This document shows positions 49,963 to 60,578 of a DNA stretch of 64,000 nt, piece after piece. The notes below the pieces were generated by a model. The model was not told the origin of the DNA, did no database searches, and worked only from the letters and a program-made list of their open reading frames with translations. Both the position numbers and the translations under genes were made by a program. Origin of the DNA: Bacteroidales bacterium (GTDB lineage: Bacteria; Bacteroidota; Bacteroidia; Bacteroidales; P3); the NCBI GenBank assembly GCA_031262295.1, contig JAISIA010000007.1:1-64000 (forward strand), read 5' to 3'. Within the stretch, counting starts at the first letter, position 1. The number at the start of each line of letters is the position of its first letter.

Positions 49963-51312
49963 CTATCTTAATCTCACCGTTGTTGTTTCCCCTATCCAAC
50001 ATCCAACTGTGTAGGATTGTCCATTGGTTATTTCATAGAAGAAAGCATTTTCTGTTGTTGGCCATTGCCCTTGTGCAGAACGCATCAAAGCATCACACTT
50101 TTCCGAAATTGAAGGATCCAATTCCTTAGCTTTTCTTGCCTTATCGTAAGCTGCCCAAGCTGCTCCTCTAATCTTTCCTTCATGGGATGCACATGAAGCC
50201 GCAGAAGAAAGATACATATAAGCGATACAATAAAGAGCTTCTCCTTCTTTTGAGGCATCATATTTTGATACTTCATAAAATGCACTTCTTGCTTGTGAAT
50301 ATTGGTTTGTTGCCATCAATGTTTGTGCCCAAAGCAAACATGCTTTTGCTTTATCATCATCATTAGTTGCCTTATCCAATGCTTCTTTAAAGAAATCAAC
50401 TGCTTCTTTTTGTCTATCTCTTCCAACCAACATTTGTCCCATCATTAAGGCTGACTTGGAACTTGGATCTAATTTATGTAGGTTTTCTGTTGCATTAAAG
50501 AATAGATCTGTTTTAATACATCCTTTCTTTTCTAATGCTGTTGTAATTTTCTTTAATAGTTCTAAGTTGTTTGGTTCTTTATCAAATTTTGCCTGATAAA
50601 TTGGAGCAATCTTATCACAAGAAGCAAAAGGTTCAATTATTTGTTCTATTGCTAAAATATATTCTTTTATCCTTGCTTGATTCTTTGTATCGTTCATCTT
50701 TTTTGCCTCTTCTAAGGAGTATTCCAAAGATTCAGAAGCGTAATCGTAGGCATCAAACAAAGCACTCATTTGTTCTTCATTTGCATTTATTGATTTTAGA
50801 TATTCAAAACAAGACTTTAAGTAAAGAGGTTTATAAGGGTCATCCAAATCCTTACCATTTTCTCCTCCCTTTTCCACTGCTTGCTTAAATAGATTATAGA
50901 TTTTCTCCTTTTCATTCGGTCTTAACTCAGAAAGATCTTTTGCTTTTCTTGCAATGTTATTAGCTTCTTGACCAAAATATTCTGTTCTTTTATCATATAA
51001 AGCCAAGAGTTCGTCTATGTATTTTTGTTGATCTTGAGCACTTGCAGTAACAATCATATTTTTTAGTATGACTGCACCACGGATATAATTATTTATATGA
51101 TATTTTGGACAGAATTTAATTGTGTTTTTCCAAGGTTCATAAGCGTCCTTGTAGTTTTTTTGATCATAAAATTCTTGATATAGGGATAGATTAACTATAC
51201 ACTCTATACTATCCTCAGGTGTTGCACCAAATTTTTGAGCATAACTTTTATTATTTAAAGCTGCCACCATTACAACTAATGTAAATAGATATAAAATCCT
51301 TTTCATCTTCAT
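49963..51312 (-). CDS. Tetratricopeptide repeat protein
   Basis: Signal peptide and repeated TPR-like helices (AYEPWKNTIKFCP; KACLLWAQTLMATNQYSQARSAFYEV). Confidence 0.8.
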   Translation of the reverse strand: MKMKRILYLFTLVVMVAALNNKSYAQKFGATPEDSIECIVNLSLYQEFYDQKNYKDAYEPWKNTIKFCPKYHINNYIRGAVILKNMIVTASAQDQQKYIDELLALYDKRTEYFGQEANNIARKAKDLSELRPNEKEKIYNLFKQAVEKGGENGKDLDDPYKPLYLKSCFEYLKSINANEEQMSALFDAYDYASESLEYSLEEAKKMNDTKNQARIKEYILAIEQIIEPFASCDKIAPIYQAKFDKEPNNLELLKKITTALEKKGCIKTDLFFNATENLHKLDPSSKSALMMGQMLVGRDRQKEAVDFFKEALDKATNDDDKAKACLLWAQTLMATNQYSQARSAFYEVSKYDASKEGEALYCIAYMYLSSAASCASHEGKIRGAAWAAYDKARKAKELDPSISEKCDALMRSAQGQWPTTENAFFYEITNGQSYTVGCWIGETTTVRLR

Positions 51313-51338
51313 TAAAATATTCTTTATTTAATTAATTT

Positions 51339-52616
51339 TTATTGATACTTACGTTTGAAAAACCAAAGATCCTTTGCAGAAAAAGAAAGACCTATTCTAA
51401 AAATATCTTCTTTTATCAAATTATTATATGTTGTTCCTTTTTTCAAATATTCAAAACTAATATTAACCATAGTGTTTGTCTTCTTTATTGGAAAACCTAT
51501 CCCAAGACTAACGCCATATTGATTTATTTTTTTTGTGTTAAATTCCAACATTCCACTATCATAAAACACTCCTAATCTATATACGCTCTTTTGGAAAAAG
51601 TTTCCATAAGCGTCAGGTTTATATTCCCCACCAAGTGATACCTTTATATTATCAACCAAATTTTGATTTATATAATCTGTTTGAAGTTTAAATTCTGACC
51701 AACGAACATATCTTGCATCAAAACCAAAGAAGAAATTATTCAATCTTTCGTATGATAGACCAACACCTAAGGTTGAAGGATAGGTTATGTGATTTGAAGA
51801 ATTTACTGTCTTTATTTCATCTTGCATATAGTCCAAACCAGCACTTGTTGTAAAGGTATAGCGAGTTAGGACATTATCTGTTGGAAATTTTGATTTAAAA
51901 TCATAAACCAAACCTAACCCTAAATTATCTCCATTTTTTAATTGATAGAAATATTGTAAGCCCAAACTTATATTAAATGCATTTACGTGATAATTATTCT
52001 CTACTCGGGAGGAATACATATAGGAAGAATCGGGGAAAGATGTTGTTGAGGCTTTATAATAGTTACCAAAAATATATTCAAAGTTAGCTCCTATGGCAAG
52101 ATTTTTCTTTGGAGAGAAAGCCAAACCAAAAAATACCTTATTTAGTCCTCCATCTGCTGAATAGGTATTTGCATGTGTGCCTACAATTGTATCAATTGTG
52201 GTTTGACTTGTTGTAAAATCAACAGTGGAAATTGGCATTAAACCAAAGGCAGCTTTCAATTTTTGCCACAAAGGAAAGGCAATAGCTATATGAGATAAGG
52301 AAGTGTGATTACCATTAGAAGAATACAAACCATTGGAAATATAACTCCATTGAGAATAAAAGCCAATATCAAAAACCAAAGACATAGTATCTACTCCTGA
52401 ATATGAAGCAGGGTTGAGATAATTGATAGAGTTGTTCCTTCTAAAAGCATAACTAACTCCTCCCATTGCATTATTGATTGGATTATTAAATAAATCAACC
52501 TCTCCAATACCATATCTTGAATAGGGAGAAGATATAGAATTTTGCCCAAAAGATATATTTGGAAACAAAAAAGTTGATGCAATAAGTAAAATAAATAAAC
52601 TAATTCTTCTTAACAT
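51339..52616 (-). CDS. Outer membrane protein of Bacteroidota-conserved type
   Basis: NSISSPYSRYGIGEVDLFNNPINNAMGGVSYAFR, barrel-like pattern. Confidence 0.75.
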   Translation of the reverse strand: MLRRISLFILLIASTFLFPNISFGQNSISSPYSRYGIGEVDLFNNPINNAMGGVSYAFRRNNSINYLNPASYSGVDTMSLVFDIGFYSQWSYISNGLYSSNGNHTSLSHIAIAFPLWQKLKAAFGLMPISTVDFTTSQTTIDTIVGTHANTYSADGGLNKVFFGLAFSPKKNLAIGANFEYIFGNYYKASTTSFPDSSYMYSSRVENNYHVNAFNISLGLQYFYQLKNGDNLGLGLVYDFKSKFPTDNVLTRYTFTTSAGLDYMQDEIKTVNSSNHITYPSTLGVGLSYERLNNFFFGFDARYVRWSEFKLQTDYINQNLVDNIKVSLGGEYKPDAYGNFFQKSVYRLGVFYDSGMLEFNTKKINQYGVSLGIGFPIKKTNTMVNISFEYLKKGTTYNNLIKEDIFRIGLSFSAKDLWFFKRKYQ

Positions 52617-53343
52617 TGTTGTCTAATATAACGTTTAAACCTGATAGAACTAAATTTTCTTCAAGGATTGTATTCTCTCTAAAATAACTTTGCAAATATT
52701 GAGCATCACCTCCTGTAAATATAATCTTTATATCCTCATACAAGGATTTATAATAGTCAATAAAACCTTTTACTTCAAGAATTGTGCCATTGATAACTCC
52801 AGAAGAAATTGAGTTTATTGTATCATCTCCTATTATAGATTTATTTTCTTTTTGCCACTTTATCAACGGCAAAAGGTCGGTAAAATTATTTAAAGCCAAA
52901 TATTTCATATTAATTCCCAAAGAAATAGATCCTCCATAATAGACTCCGTCTTTATCAATAAAGTCTATCGTTATGCAACTTCCAGCATCTATAACCAAAC
53001 AATGGCTATATGGAAAAAGATTATTTGCTCCTACAATCCCTGCAAGGCGGTCCTTTCCTAAGGTTTTTGGGGTTTTATAATTGTTCTTTATAGGTAGAAA
53101 AAGATCATCTTCTGTACTTACAAAGGCATAATTTTGCTTTAAGAATGTTTTTATCTTCTCTGTCTCTTCATTGGTTTTGACAACAGAGGAAAATATACAT
53201 TTTTTTATTGTTGGAAATTTTTCAAGTAATAGTTCTATATCTTGAAAAGTAAGATATTCATACGCCTGTACAAAAATCAAAGTCCTGCCTGAAAATATGG
53301 CAATCTTACTTCTTGTATTTCCATTATCAATTATTAACCTCAT
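52600..53343 (-). CDS. coaX: Type III pantothenate kinase
   Basis: LIIDNGNTRSKIAIF; LVIDAGSCITIDFI; GGSISLGINMKYLAL; IIFTGGDA. Confidence 0.95.
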   Translation of the reverse strand: MRLIIDNGNTRSKIAIFSGRTLIFVQAYEYLTFQDIELLLEKFPTIKKCIFSSVVKTNEETEKIKTFLKQNYAFVSTEDDLFLPIKNNYKTPKTLGKDRLAGIVGANNLFPYSHCLVIDAGSCITIDFIDKDGVYYGGSISLGINMKYLALNNFTDLLPLIKWQKENKSIIGDDTINSISSGVINGTILEVKGFIDYYKSLYEDIKIIFTGGDAQYLQSYFRENTILEENLVLSGLNVILDNNVKKN

Positions 53344-53383
53344 TAATACTTTTATTTATTTATTTTGTATAATAAAAAAACAA

Positions 53384-54766
53384 TTATATATCCTCTGAAA
53401 ACATAGGATCCCAAGGAGGAAGAATTGTTGCCTTATCATTAAGAATCTTCATTATGTTTGAAGGAACATATTTTTTATCTACAACCAATCTGAACATATA
53501 TTCATCAAACCATTGATCTGTCATAATAAGATGTCCCTGCCAAGATACGGAAGCACCCCAACTATTTTCAACTAACCATTTCTTAGGTTTGTTATCCTTA
53601 TCCAAATCAACAGCACATAGAGTCATAGCATGAGAAGAACCACTTGCAAATGTAAGGATTCTTTGTTTTTTATCCATATTAAAGTTTGTTCCCATTAAGG
53701 ATGCGTAATCATAATTATTTACATCCAACAAACCCTTTGTTCTATTATAGAACTTACCTACATCACATGAGAAATACATCATAGTAGAATCCTTAATGGA
53801 AGCAATAGCCATAGCTTTTATTTCTTCTATTGGAAGATTTATATACTTCCAATTGTTTCCATCAAAACTATGACGGTCATTTTCTATTTCATATAATTTG
53901 TAATAAGGTCTTGAAGGATCATTCATAAACATAACATAATCCTTCTTTAAATCCTTTCCTATAAATCTTTCATAGAAGGATTGAGGAGTATATGTGTTTG
54001 TTTCTATTTCATTACCATTTGCATCCCTTAGAGTATAAGTAAATTCTTTTACTGGCTCTCCGTATGCTAAGACCAACATATTATATATTGTAGAAAGCAT
54101 TTCAATCTTTCTATCCTCTACATTCTTTGTTTTATCATCTCTTAATTCAAGAGCAAATTCTTTTAATTTAAGAGTTATTAAATTGGATATTACACGTGTA
54201 TTGTCCGAATTGTAGGTTTCAGGCATAACAGAAGAAGGACATAAACCATATTTCATTATAAGGTCACTTACACCTGTAAATTGTCCTCCGTCAGATAAAA
54301 CATTTTTTAATAGCCATTCATTATTCTTACTATCCAATCCCTCTTTTTTATGCTCTATTATTAGAGATAGGAAAAGATTTGCTTTTTCTAATTGATCGTA
54401 GAAGAAAAGATAGTTGTGAGAAAAATTAAAATTACCTAAATTGTATTTAGCAATCATTTCCGAACGAAGAACATTAAATCCTGTAAACATCCAACAACGA
54501 CCCGATGATTTTTGATCTGATATACCCTTAGACTTTACTCTATTTGAAAAATAAGTATCATACTTGGATTCATTGTCAAGATTTATCACCAATTTATCTA
54601 TATTGTTTGATGCAACAGCATTTCTTAATGCTCTATTTTGTGGAGTGTCCTTATAACCTTTTTCTATTTTTTGAAGCGTTATAAAATCTATTGCGTTCTT
54701 ATTTTGACAAAAAACACTATTTGAAAGAAAAACGCAAATGAAAAAAAACAAACTAAAAATTCTCAT
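53384..54766 (-). CDS. C1 family aminopeptidase (bleomycin hydrolase/PepC-like), secreted
   Basis: ISDQKSSGRCWMFTGFNVLRSEM catalytic Cys; SSHAMTLCAVD; KWLVENSWG. Confidence 0.93.
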   Translation of the reverse strand: MRIFSLFFFICVFLSNSVFCQNKNAIDFITLQKIEKGYKDTPQNRALRNAVASNNIDKLVINLDNESKYDTYFSNRVKSKGISDQKSSGRCWMFTGFNVLRSEMIAKYNLGNFNFSHNYLFFYDQLEKANLFLSLIIEHKKEGLDSKNNEWLLKNVLSDGGQFTGVSDLIMKYGLCPSSVMPETYNSDNTRVISNLITLKLKEFALELRDDKTKNVEDRKIEMLSTIYNMLVLAYGEPVKEFTYTLRDANGNEIETNTYTPQSFYERFIGKDLKKDYVMFMNDPSRPYYKLYEIENDRHSFDGNNWKYINLPIEEIKAMAIASIKDSTMMYFSCDVGKFYNRTKGLLDVNNYDYASLMGTNFNMDKKQRILTFASGSSHAMTLCAVDLDKDNKPKKWLVENSWGASVSWQGHLIMTDQWFDEYMFRLVVDKKYVPSNIMKILNDKATILPPWDPMFSEDI

Positions 54767-54795
54767 ATCTTTATTAAAAAATTATTTGTTACTAT

Positions 54796-57030
54796 TTATT
54801 TACTCATTATATCTCCTATGGAATTATCATAAGATTTCTTATAATCTTTTATATTTCCAAAAGGTTCATCATCTACAATTATATTTCCACTTGTTACAGT
54901 GCCAATAGTGCAACAAGGAATATTAGTTAGCTTAATCATATCTAAGAAATCCTCTTCTTTATCCTCATCAATGGTTATTACAACCCTGCTTTGTGCCTCT
55001 CCAAAAAGATAAGCATCTAAGCGAATTTCACTATCGGTTAGTATATCAAAGCCCAAGTTATTAGGCATTGCACTTTCTATAAGTGTAACAAAAAGACCTC
55101 CATCGCTAACATCGTGTGCAGAAGAAATAATTCCTTCTAATATTAGTCCATTTAGGGCATGGTGTAAGTTGTATTCTTCTTCCATGTCAAAATAAGGAGG
55201 AGGTGAAAGTTTTACATTGCGATATGAATATAGGTATTGAGAACAATTAATATCATTGACAGCCTTTCCTAAAAGATATATTGTAGCACCCTTTCTTTTA
55301 AATGCCAAACCCGTCTGACTTTTTTTGTTCATAACACCTATCATTCCTATTACAGGTGTTGGAAATACTGCTTCTATTTTCCCATTTATTGAAGCCTGAT
55401 TATAGAAACTTACATTTCCTCCCGTAACAGGAGTATTGAATTTCCTACATGCCTCTCCCATACCTTTTATTGCTTGGGAAAATTGCCAATATGTTTCAGG
55501 ATTATATGGGTTTCCAAAGTTACAACAATTCGTTACAGCAAGTGGATCTGCTCCTGAACAAACTATATTTCTTGCAGCCTCTGCAACGGCTATTTGAGTT
55601 CCTATCCTTGGATTTGAATAAACGTATCTTCCATTGCAATCCGTTGTCATAGAAAGAGCATTTTCCGTTCCTTTTAGATTAACAACACCTGCATCAGAAG
55701 GACAATTTGTAGTCATATTCTTTGTTCCAACCATAGAATCATATTGTTCATAAACCCATTTCTTAGATGCAATATTAGGATGTTTGATTAGGAAATTTGC
55801 AATCTCCTTACATTCTTGCAAAGAAGGCTCCTCAATTGAAGAAGGATTAAATTCAAGGGTTTTGGAAAAGTATTCTGGTTCTTTTATTTCTCTATCGTAT
55901 TGTGGAGCTCCACCTCCCAAAACCAAAGTTGAGGCTGGAACTTGTGCAACTAATTCCCCCTTCCAATAAAATCTTAATGTGTCAGAATTTGTCACCTCTC
56001 CAATATTAGCACAATTTAAGTCCCACTTTTTGAATATATCTTCAACAATCTTTTCTTTTCCTTTCTCTACAACAACAAGCATTCTCTCTTGACTTTCTGA
56101 AAGAAGTATTTCCCAAGGTTCAATATTGCTTTGTCTTAATGGAACTTTATCTAAGTATATATCCATACCACTATTGCCTTTTTCAGACATTTCGGATGTG
56201 GAACATATTATTCCAGCAGCACCCATATCTTGCATTCCAACTATGGCTCCACTTTTTCTTAATTCCAAACTTGCCTCTAATAGTAGTTTTTCTTGGAAAG
56301 GGTCTCCAACTTGTATTGAAGGAATATCGTCAGCTGAGTTTTCGGTAACGTCAGCCGAGGCAAATGTTGCTCCATGTATTCCATCCTTACCCGTAGATGA
56401 ACCAACTATATATACAGGATTTCCTTCCCCTTTGGCAATTGCAGATATTAGATCTTCCTTATACATAATCCCAACACTCATAGCATTGACCAATGGGTTG
56501 TTTTCATAGCAATCATCAAAGAAAACCTCACCACCAACAACAGGAACACCAAAAGCATTTCCATAATTGCCTATTCCCTTTGTTACACCCTTCAATAACC
56601 ATTGTGTATGTGGATTATTTATATCTCCAAAACGAAGAGAGTTTAGCTGAGCAATAGGACGGGCACCCATAGTAAATATATCCCTATTTATTCCTCCTAC
56701 TCCTGTTGCAGCACCTTGATAAGGCTCAACAGCACAAGGATGATTATGAGACTCTATCTTAAAGACACAAGCCAAATTATTGCCCACATCAACCATACCA
56801 GCATTCTCCTCACCTGCCTTAACCATTAATTGCTCACCCTCCCTTGGAAGAGTTTTTATTAGCTTTATTGAATTTTTATAAGAGGCATGCTCACTCCACA
56901 TAACAGAATAAATACTAAGTTCTGTGAAATTTGGAGTTCGTCCAAGTATATTACAGATTTGCTCAAACTCCTCAGGCAATATGCCAAGAGTTTTAGCTGT
57001 ATTTATATCAACTTTCTTATCGTTTGTCAT
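54796..57030 (-). CDS. purL: Phosphoribosylformylglycinamidine synthase subunit PurL
   Basis: [56 protein letters not shown]. Confidence 0.97.
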   Translation of the reverse strand: MTNDKKVDINTAKTLGILPEEFEQICNILGRTPNFTELSIYSVMWSEHASYKNSIKLIKTLPREGEQLMVKAGEENAGMVDVGNNLACVFKIESHNHPCAVEPYQGAATGVGGINRDIFTMGARPIAQLNSLRFGDINNPHTQWLLKGVTKGIGNYGNAFGVPVVGGEVFFDDCYENNPLVNAMSVGIMYKEDLISAIAKGEGNPVYIVGSSTGKDGIHGATFASADVTENSADDIPSIQVGDPFQEKLLLEASLELRKSGAIVGMQDMGAAGIICSTSEMSEKGNSGMDIYLDKVPLRQSNIEPWEILLSESQERMLVVVEKGKEKIVEDIFKKWDLNCANIGEVTNSDTLRFYWKGELVAQVPASTLVLGGGAPQYDREIKEPEYFSKTLEFNPSSIEEPSLQECKEIANFLIKHPNIASKKWVYEQYDSMVGTKNMTTNCPSDAGVVNLKGTENALSMTTDCNGRYVYSNPRIGTQIAVAEAARNIVCSGADPLAVTNCCNFGNPYNPETYWQFSQAIKGMGEACRKFNTPVTGGNVSFYNQASINGKIEAVFPTPVIGMIGVMNKKSQTGLAFKRKGATIYLLGKAVNDINCSQYLYSYRNVKLSPPPYFDMEEEYNLHHALNGLILEGIISSAHDVSDGGLFVTLIESAMPNNLGFDILTDSEIRLDAYLFGEAQSRVVITIDEDKEEDFLDMIKLTNIPCCTIGTVTSGNIIVDDEPFGNIKDYKKSYDNSIGDIMSK

Positions 57031-57110
57031 AAAAAATGATGTTTTTAAGCTGCAAAGGTATAAAAAAATAAGTTCTCTTTTAAAATTATTATTCTTACAA
57101 AAGTAAAATT

Positions 57111-57150
57111 GTCGGCAACCGACCTTTATTTTGTCCTACGGAAGTCTGGT
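57111..57150 (+). repeat. REP-like hairpin R6 (left arm of composite inverted repeat)
   Basis: gtcggcaaccgacctttattttgtcctacggaagtctggt. Confidence 0.8.
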
Positions 57151-57170
57151 TCTATAATTATACATTCTTA

Positions 57171-57214
57171 ATCCGACAGGTAAATAAATGCCGCTTGGCA
57201 GAAGGAAGTCTGGT
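57171..57214 (-). repeat. Inverted type-II REP-like sequence R6b
   Basis: Reverse complement contains gccaagcggcatttatttacctgtcggat, matching 14836-14860. Confidence 0.75.
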
Positions 57215-57244
57215 AGTATTCCTATCTATCTATAATTCAGGTCG

Positions 57245-57328
57245 CCTAAAACGAAGATTTAAGAAATTATTTCTTCGTTTTAGTAAATTATTTCTTCGTT
57301 TTAGAAAATTAAAACAGCGTTTTATTTT
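57245..57328 (-). repeat. 21-bp repeat array A7
   Basis: cctaaaacgaagatttaagaaattatttcttcgttttagtaaattatttcttcgttttagaaaattaaaacagcgtttta. Confidence 0.8.
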
Positions 57329-57354
57329 TATGAAATTATTAATGCATAATCATA

Positions 57355-57397
57355 AAACCAGATTTCCGTAAGGAAAATTAAAGGTCGGGTGCCGACC
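57355..57397 (-). repeat. REP-like hairpin R7 (right arm, inverted)
   Basis: aaaccagatttccgtaaggaaaattaaaggtcgggtgccgacc; hairpin GGTCGG-GTG-CCGACC. Confidence 0.8.
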
Positions 57398-57537
57398 AAA
57401 GTTGCATTTTTTTTTAATTTGGGTAATATTTTTTTTTAAGAATTTATTTTTCAAAGTCTTTATAAGTCATAAAAGCAAGGTGCTTTTCTTGATTTTTCTT
57501 TTGAAAGATAAAAAATGAGGATATTTTTTCAATAAAA

Positions 57538-57568
57538 TTTGGTATTTATTAAAAAAGTTGTACCTTTG
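57538..57568 (+). promoter_or_regulatory. Promoter of tRNA-Asp (TTTG-N19-TACCTTTG)
   Basis: TTTG at 57538-57541, 19-nt spacer, TACCTTTG at 57561-57568. Confidence 0.75.
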
Positions 57569-57599
57569 CACCCGCATTCTCCGATAAGGATAGTGAAAA

Positions 57600-57674
57600 G
57601 GTTCGGTAGTTCAGCTTGGTTAGAATACATGCCTGTCACGCATGGGGTCGCGGGTTCGAGTCCCGTCCGGACCG
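57600..57674 (+). tRNA. tRNA-Asp (GTC anticodon)
   Basis: Acceptor GGTTCGG/CCGGACC, anticodon arm CATGC-CTGTCAC-GCATG, T-loop GGTTCGAGTCC. Confidence 0.96.
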
Positions 57675-57683
57675 CAAACAAAC

Positions 57684-57719
57684 AAAAAAACTCGTAAGTC
57701 TTTCTTACGAGTTTTTTTT
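57684..57719 (+). terminator. Intrinsic terminator of tRNA-Asp
   Basis: ACTCGTAAG-TCTTT-CTTACGAGT followed by TTTTTTT. Confidence 0.9.
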
Positions 57720-57760
57720 GTTTGTGTTTTTTGTTAAATTCTTAGATTTCCTTTTCTTAT

Positions 57761-58423
57761 TTACTTGATTTTTCGTCCTATCATTAAACCATCCCTTATA
57801 GGAATTATTAAATTCTCTACATTAGAATCCTCTGTTATTAATTTATTAAACTCATCTATTGCAGCAGTTTGTTTATCATTAGGCATAATTTCTAATCCCA
57901 CCTTTCCATACCAAAGGATATTATCTGCAATTATTAATCCTCCTAAATTTAATTTATTGATACACATTTTGTAATACTGGGGATACTTAGCCTTATTTGC
58001 ATCTATAAATATTATGTCAAAGTCCTCATTTAAAGAAGGTATTATATCTAAGGCATCACCAAAGATTAACTCCACCATGGAAGAATATCCATATTTATTT
58101 ATCATCTCTTCCAAGAAATCCCTATATATTTCGTCCTTTTCTATTGTATATATTTTTCCCCCTTCTTGCAATCCATCAGCCAACGACAAGGTTGCATATC
58201 CTGTAAAAGTGCCAATTTCTAAAATCTTTTTAGGTTTTGCAATCTTTGATATTAATCTTAAAAACCCTCCTTGCCAATTACCACTAATCATTTGAGGTTT
58301 TACATATTTCAAAAAAGTTTTTCTGCTTATTTCTCTTAAATGTTGTGGTTCTTCACTAAGATGTTCATTGCAATAATTCTCTATTCTCTCATCCAAAAAG
58401 GGATATATCTGCTTTTCTTTCAT
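57761..58423 (-). CDS. O-methyltransferase (class I SAM, COMT-like)
   Basis: ILEIGTFTGYATLSLADGL; FDIIFIDANKAKYPQYYKM; ADNILWYGKV. Confidence 0.93.
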   Translation of the reverse strand: MKEKQIYPFLDERIENYCNEHLSEEPQHLREISRKTFLKYVKPQMISGNWQGGFLRLISKIAKPKKILEIGTFTGYATLSLADGLQEGGKIYTIEKDEIYRDFLEEMINKYGYSSMVELIFGDALDIIPSLNEDFDIIFIDANKAKYPQYYKMCINKLNLGGLIIADNILWYGKVGLEIMPNDKQTAAIDEFNKLITEDSNVENLIIPIRDGLMIGRKIK

Positions 58424-58521
58424 TATTTATTATTCTTTTTTTGCTTAGTTTATAAAAATAATATAGGGATAAAAAACATAAAGTATAGGATTATGTAATA
58501 ATAACTAAATAATTGTTTATA

Positions 58522-59709
58522 TTATAATTGAAGTATTTTAAATTCAACCCTTCTATTCTTAGCTCTACCTTCATCAGTTTTATTTGTGGCTATTGGTTTT
58601 TCTGCTCCAAAGGAAGTAAATGTTAAACGATTTTTATTTATGCCTTCTTCAATAAGGTAGTTATAAACAGCCTTTGCCCTATTATGAGAAAGGGTTGCAT
58701 TATATTGTTTTGAGCCTTTATTGTCGGTATGTCCTGAAAGTTCAATACGCATTGAGGGATTATCGTTTAGGATTTTTATTAAGTTATTCAACTCCACAAA
58801 AGATTGGGGAAGTATATCGCTTTTATCAAAGGCAAAGAATATGTTTTCTAAAACTATAACCTGTCCAATTTCATATTGTGGAGTATCCTTTGTTTTTGTT
58901 ATAACAATATCATTATCCTCCTTATTATTTTTGCAAGTTAAGCAATGAACATCAACATCATCTATATAGAAATATGCTCCTGTAAGAAGGTAGGTTAAAT
59001 AGGGGAGGTCTGTTACATTGCTTTGTTCAGCAGAAAAGAAATTACCTATTGTTAGAAACTCTTCTCCACCTTGAGCAATAAATCTTCCTTCAATCTTAGT
59101 CCAATTCTTAGTGTCGGTAATTACTCTTTTATAGGGATTAACTACTTGTGGTTCTAATTGGGTTGTTATATATTGATTTATTCCATTAGAATATTTAATT
59201 TCTTTTTTCTTTGTTAGCATCCCTCTTGTTTTGTCTTCTATCCTATAATCTGTAAAAAGTCCTCCTATTGTTGCAATTGTGCCAGAGGAATATTCGCTTA
59301 AACTAACATAGAAACTTAGATAATACTCTTCTCCTTTTTGAAGTGGAGACTTCAATTGTGTTTGTATGTATTCTCTATAATCGGTTTTAGATACATAAAT
59401 CCCTACCATAGCATCGCCCGAGTGAGGCATTTGGTTTCCAAGTTTATTTTTTGGAACGCTACATTGCTTACTGCCGCATTTATGATAATAATCCGAGCTT
59501 CCCCCTGTTGGTTGCCACCAAGCTACAACCTCTTTCATATAACCATAAGGGTCTATTTTCTGTGGGCAGGCATACTTTTGCTCAAAGGAAGGATTATATA
59601 TTAGGTTTTCATTTGCTTGTCCTAAGGATTTAATGCTTATTAAGCAGAGAAAAATTAATAATAATGTGCAATAAAATTTTAAATATTTTTTTCCAATATA
59701 CATTTCCAA
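58522..59709 (-). CDS. OmpA family protein with N-terminal Bacteroidota-type domain
   Basis: NLIYNPSFEQKYACPQKIDPYG..; C-terminal OmpA motif RIELSGHTDNKGSKQYNATLSHNRAKAVYNYLIEEGI. Confidence 0.92.
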   Translation of the reverse strand: MEMYIGKKYLKFYCTLLLIFLCLISIKSLGQANENLIYNPSFEQKYACPQKIDPYGYMKEVVAWWQPTGGSSDYYHKCGSKQCSVPKNKLGNQMPHSGDAMVGIYVSKTDYREYIQTQLKSPLQKGEEYYLSFYVSLSEYSSGTIATIGGLFTDYRIEDKTRGMLTKKKEIKYSNGINQYITTQLEPQVVNPYKRVITDTKNWTKIEGRFIAQGGEEFLTIGNFFSAEQSNVTDLPYLTYLLTGAYFYIDDVDVHCLTCKNNKEDNDIVITKTKDTPQYEIGQVIVLENIFFAFDKSDILPQSFVELNNLIKILNDNPSMRIELSGHTDNKGSKQYNATLSHNRAKAVYNYLIEEGINKNRLTFTSFGAEKPIATNKTDEGRAKNRRVEFKILQL

Positions 59710-60578
59710 TCTATATTATTTGAATAAGGTATCCAATTTATCTTATTATCTTTCCTAAACCACGTCATTTGCCTTTTTGCATAACGGCGAGTATTTGTTT
59801 TAATCTTCTCTATTGCATCACTAAGTTCTACTTTACCTTCAAAGTATTCAAACAATTCCTTATATCCAACGGTGTTTAGTGCAGGGAAATCTTTGAAGTG
59901 ATATACTTGTTTTGCCTCCGTTATTAATCCTTCTTCAATCATATTATCCACCCTTTTGTTTATTCTCTCAATTAAAAGAGGTCTATCCATTAGTAATCCA
60001 AATTTTATTATTGCAAAATCTCGTTTTTTATGCCTATTATTCAAAAAAGAGGAGTAGGGTTTATTTGTTTGATAAATAACATCCAATGCTCTAATTAATC
60101 TAACAGGATTATTTATATCAACAATTCCATAATATTTAGGATCTTTTTTTTGAAGCTCTTCCTGCAAAGGGAGTAATCCTTTTGTTTTATATATGTTATT
60201 TAACTCTTCTCTTATCGTTTCATTGCTATTGGGCAAACAATCCATTCCATTACATATAGCATCCACATACATACCACTTCCTCCTGTTAGGACTAAATTG
60301 TCGTATTTTTTAAATAACTCTTCAATTTTTTCCATTGCATCCTTCTCATATAAGCCTGCATTGTAGCTTTCCTTTATAGAAATATGTTTAATGAAGTGAT
60401 GTTTTATCTCAGATAATTCCTCCTCAGAGGGAGATGCAACTCCAATTGAAAGTTCCTTATAGAATTGACGTGAGTCTGCTGAAAGTATTTCAGTGTTTAG
60501 CTCCTTTGCAATAAGGATAGCTTGTTTTGTTTTTCCCACAGCAGTTGGACCAATAAGTACAATTAAATTCTTATTCAC
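59679..60578 (-). CDS. miaA: tRNA dimethylallyltransferase
   Basis: LIVLIGPTAVGKTKQAILIAKEL; SADSRQFYKELSIGVASPS; RRYAKRQMTWFRK. Confidence 0.97.
   Translation of the reverse strand: MNKNLIVLIGPTAVGKTKQAILIAKELNTEILSADSRQFYKELSIGVASPSEEELSEIKHHFIKHISIKESYNAGLYEKDAMEKIEELFKKYDNLVLTGGSGMYVDAICNGMDCLPNSNETIREELNNIYKTKGLLPLQEELQKKDPKYYGIVDINNPVRLIRALDVIYQTNKPYSSFLNNRHKKRDFAIIKFGLLMDRPLLIERINKRVDNMIEEGLITEAKQVYHFKDFPALNTVGYKELFEYFEGKVELSDAIEKIKTNTRRYAKRQMTWFRKDNKINWIPYSNNIDWKCILEKNI

Noticed and set aside
56126-56509. 127-aa ORF antisense to purL
   Set aside because: Opposite a strongly conserved enzyme; codon-structure artefact.
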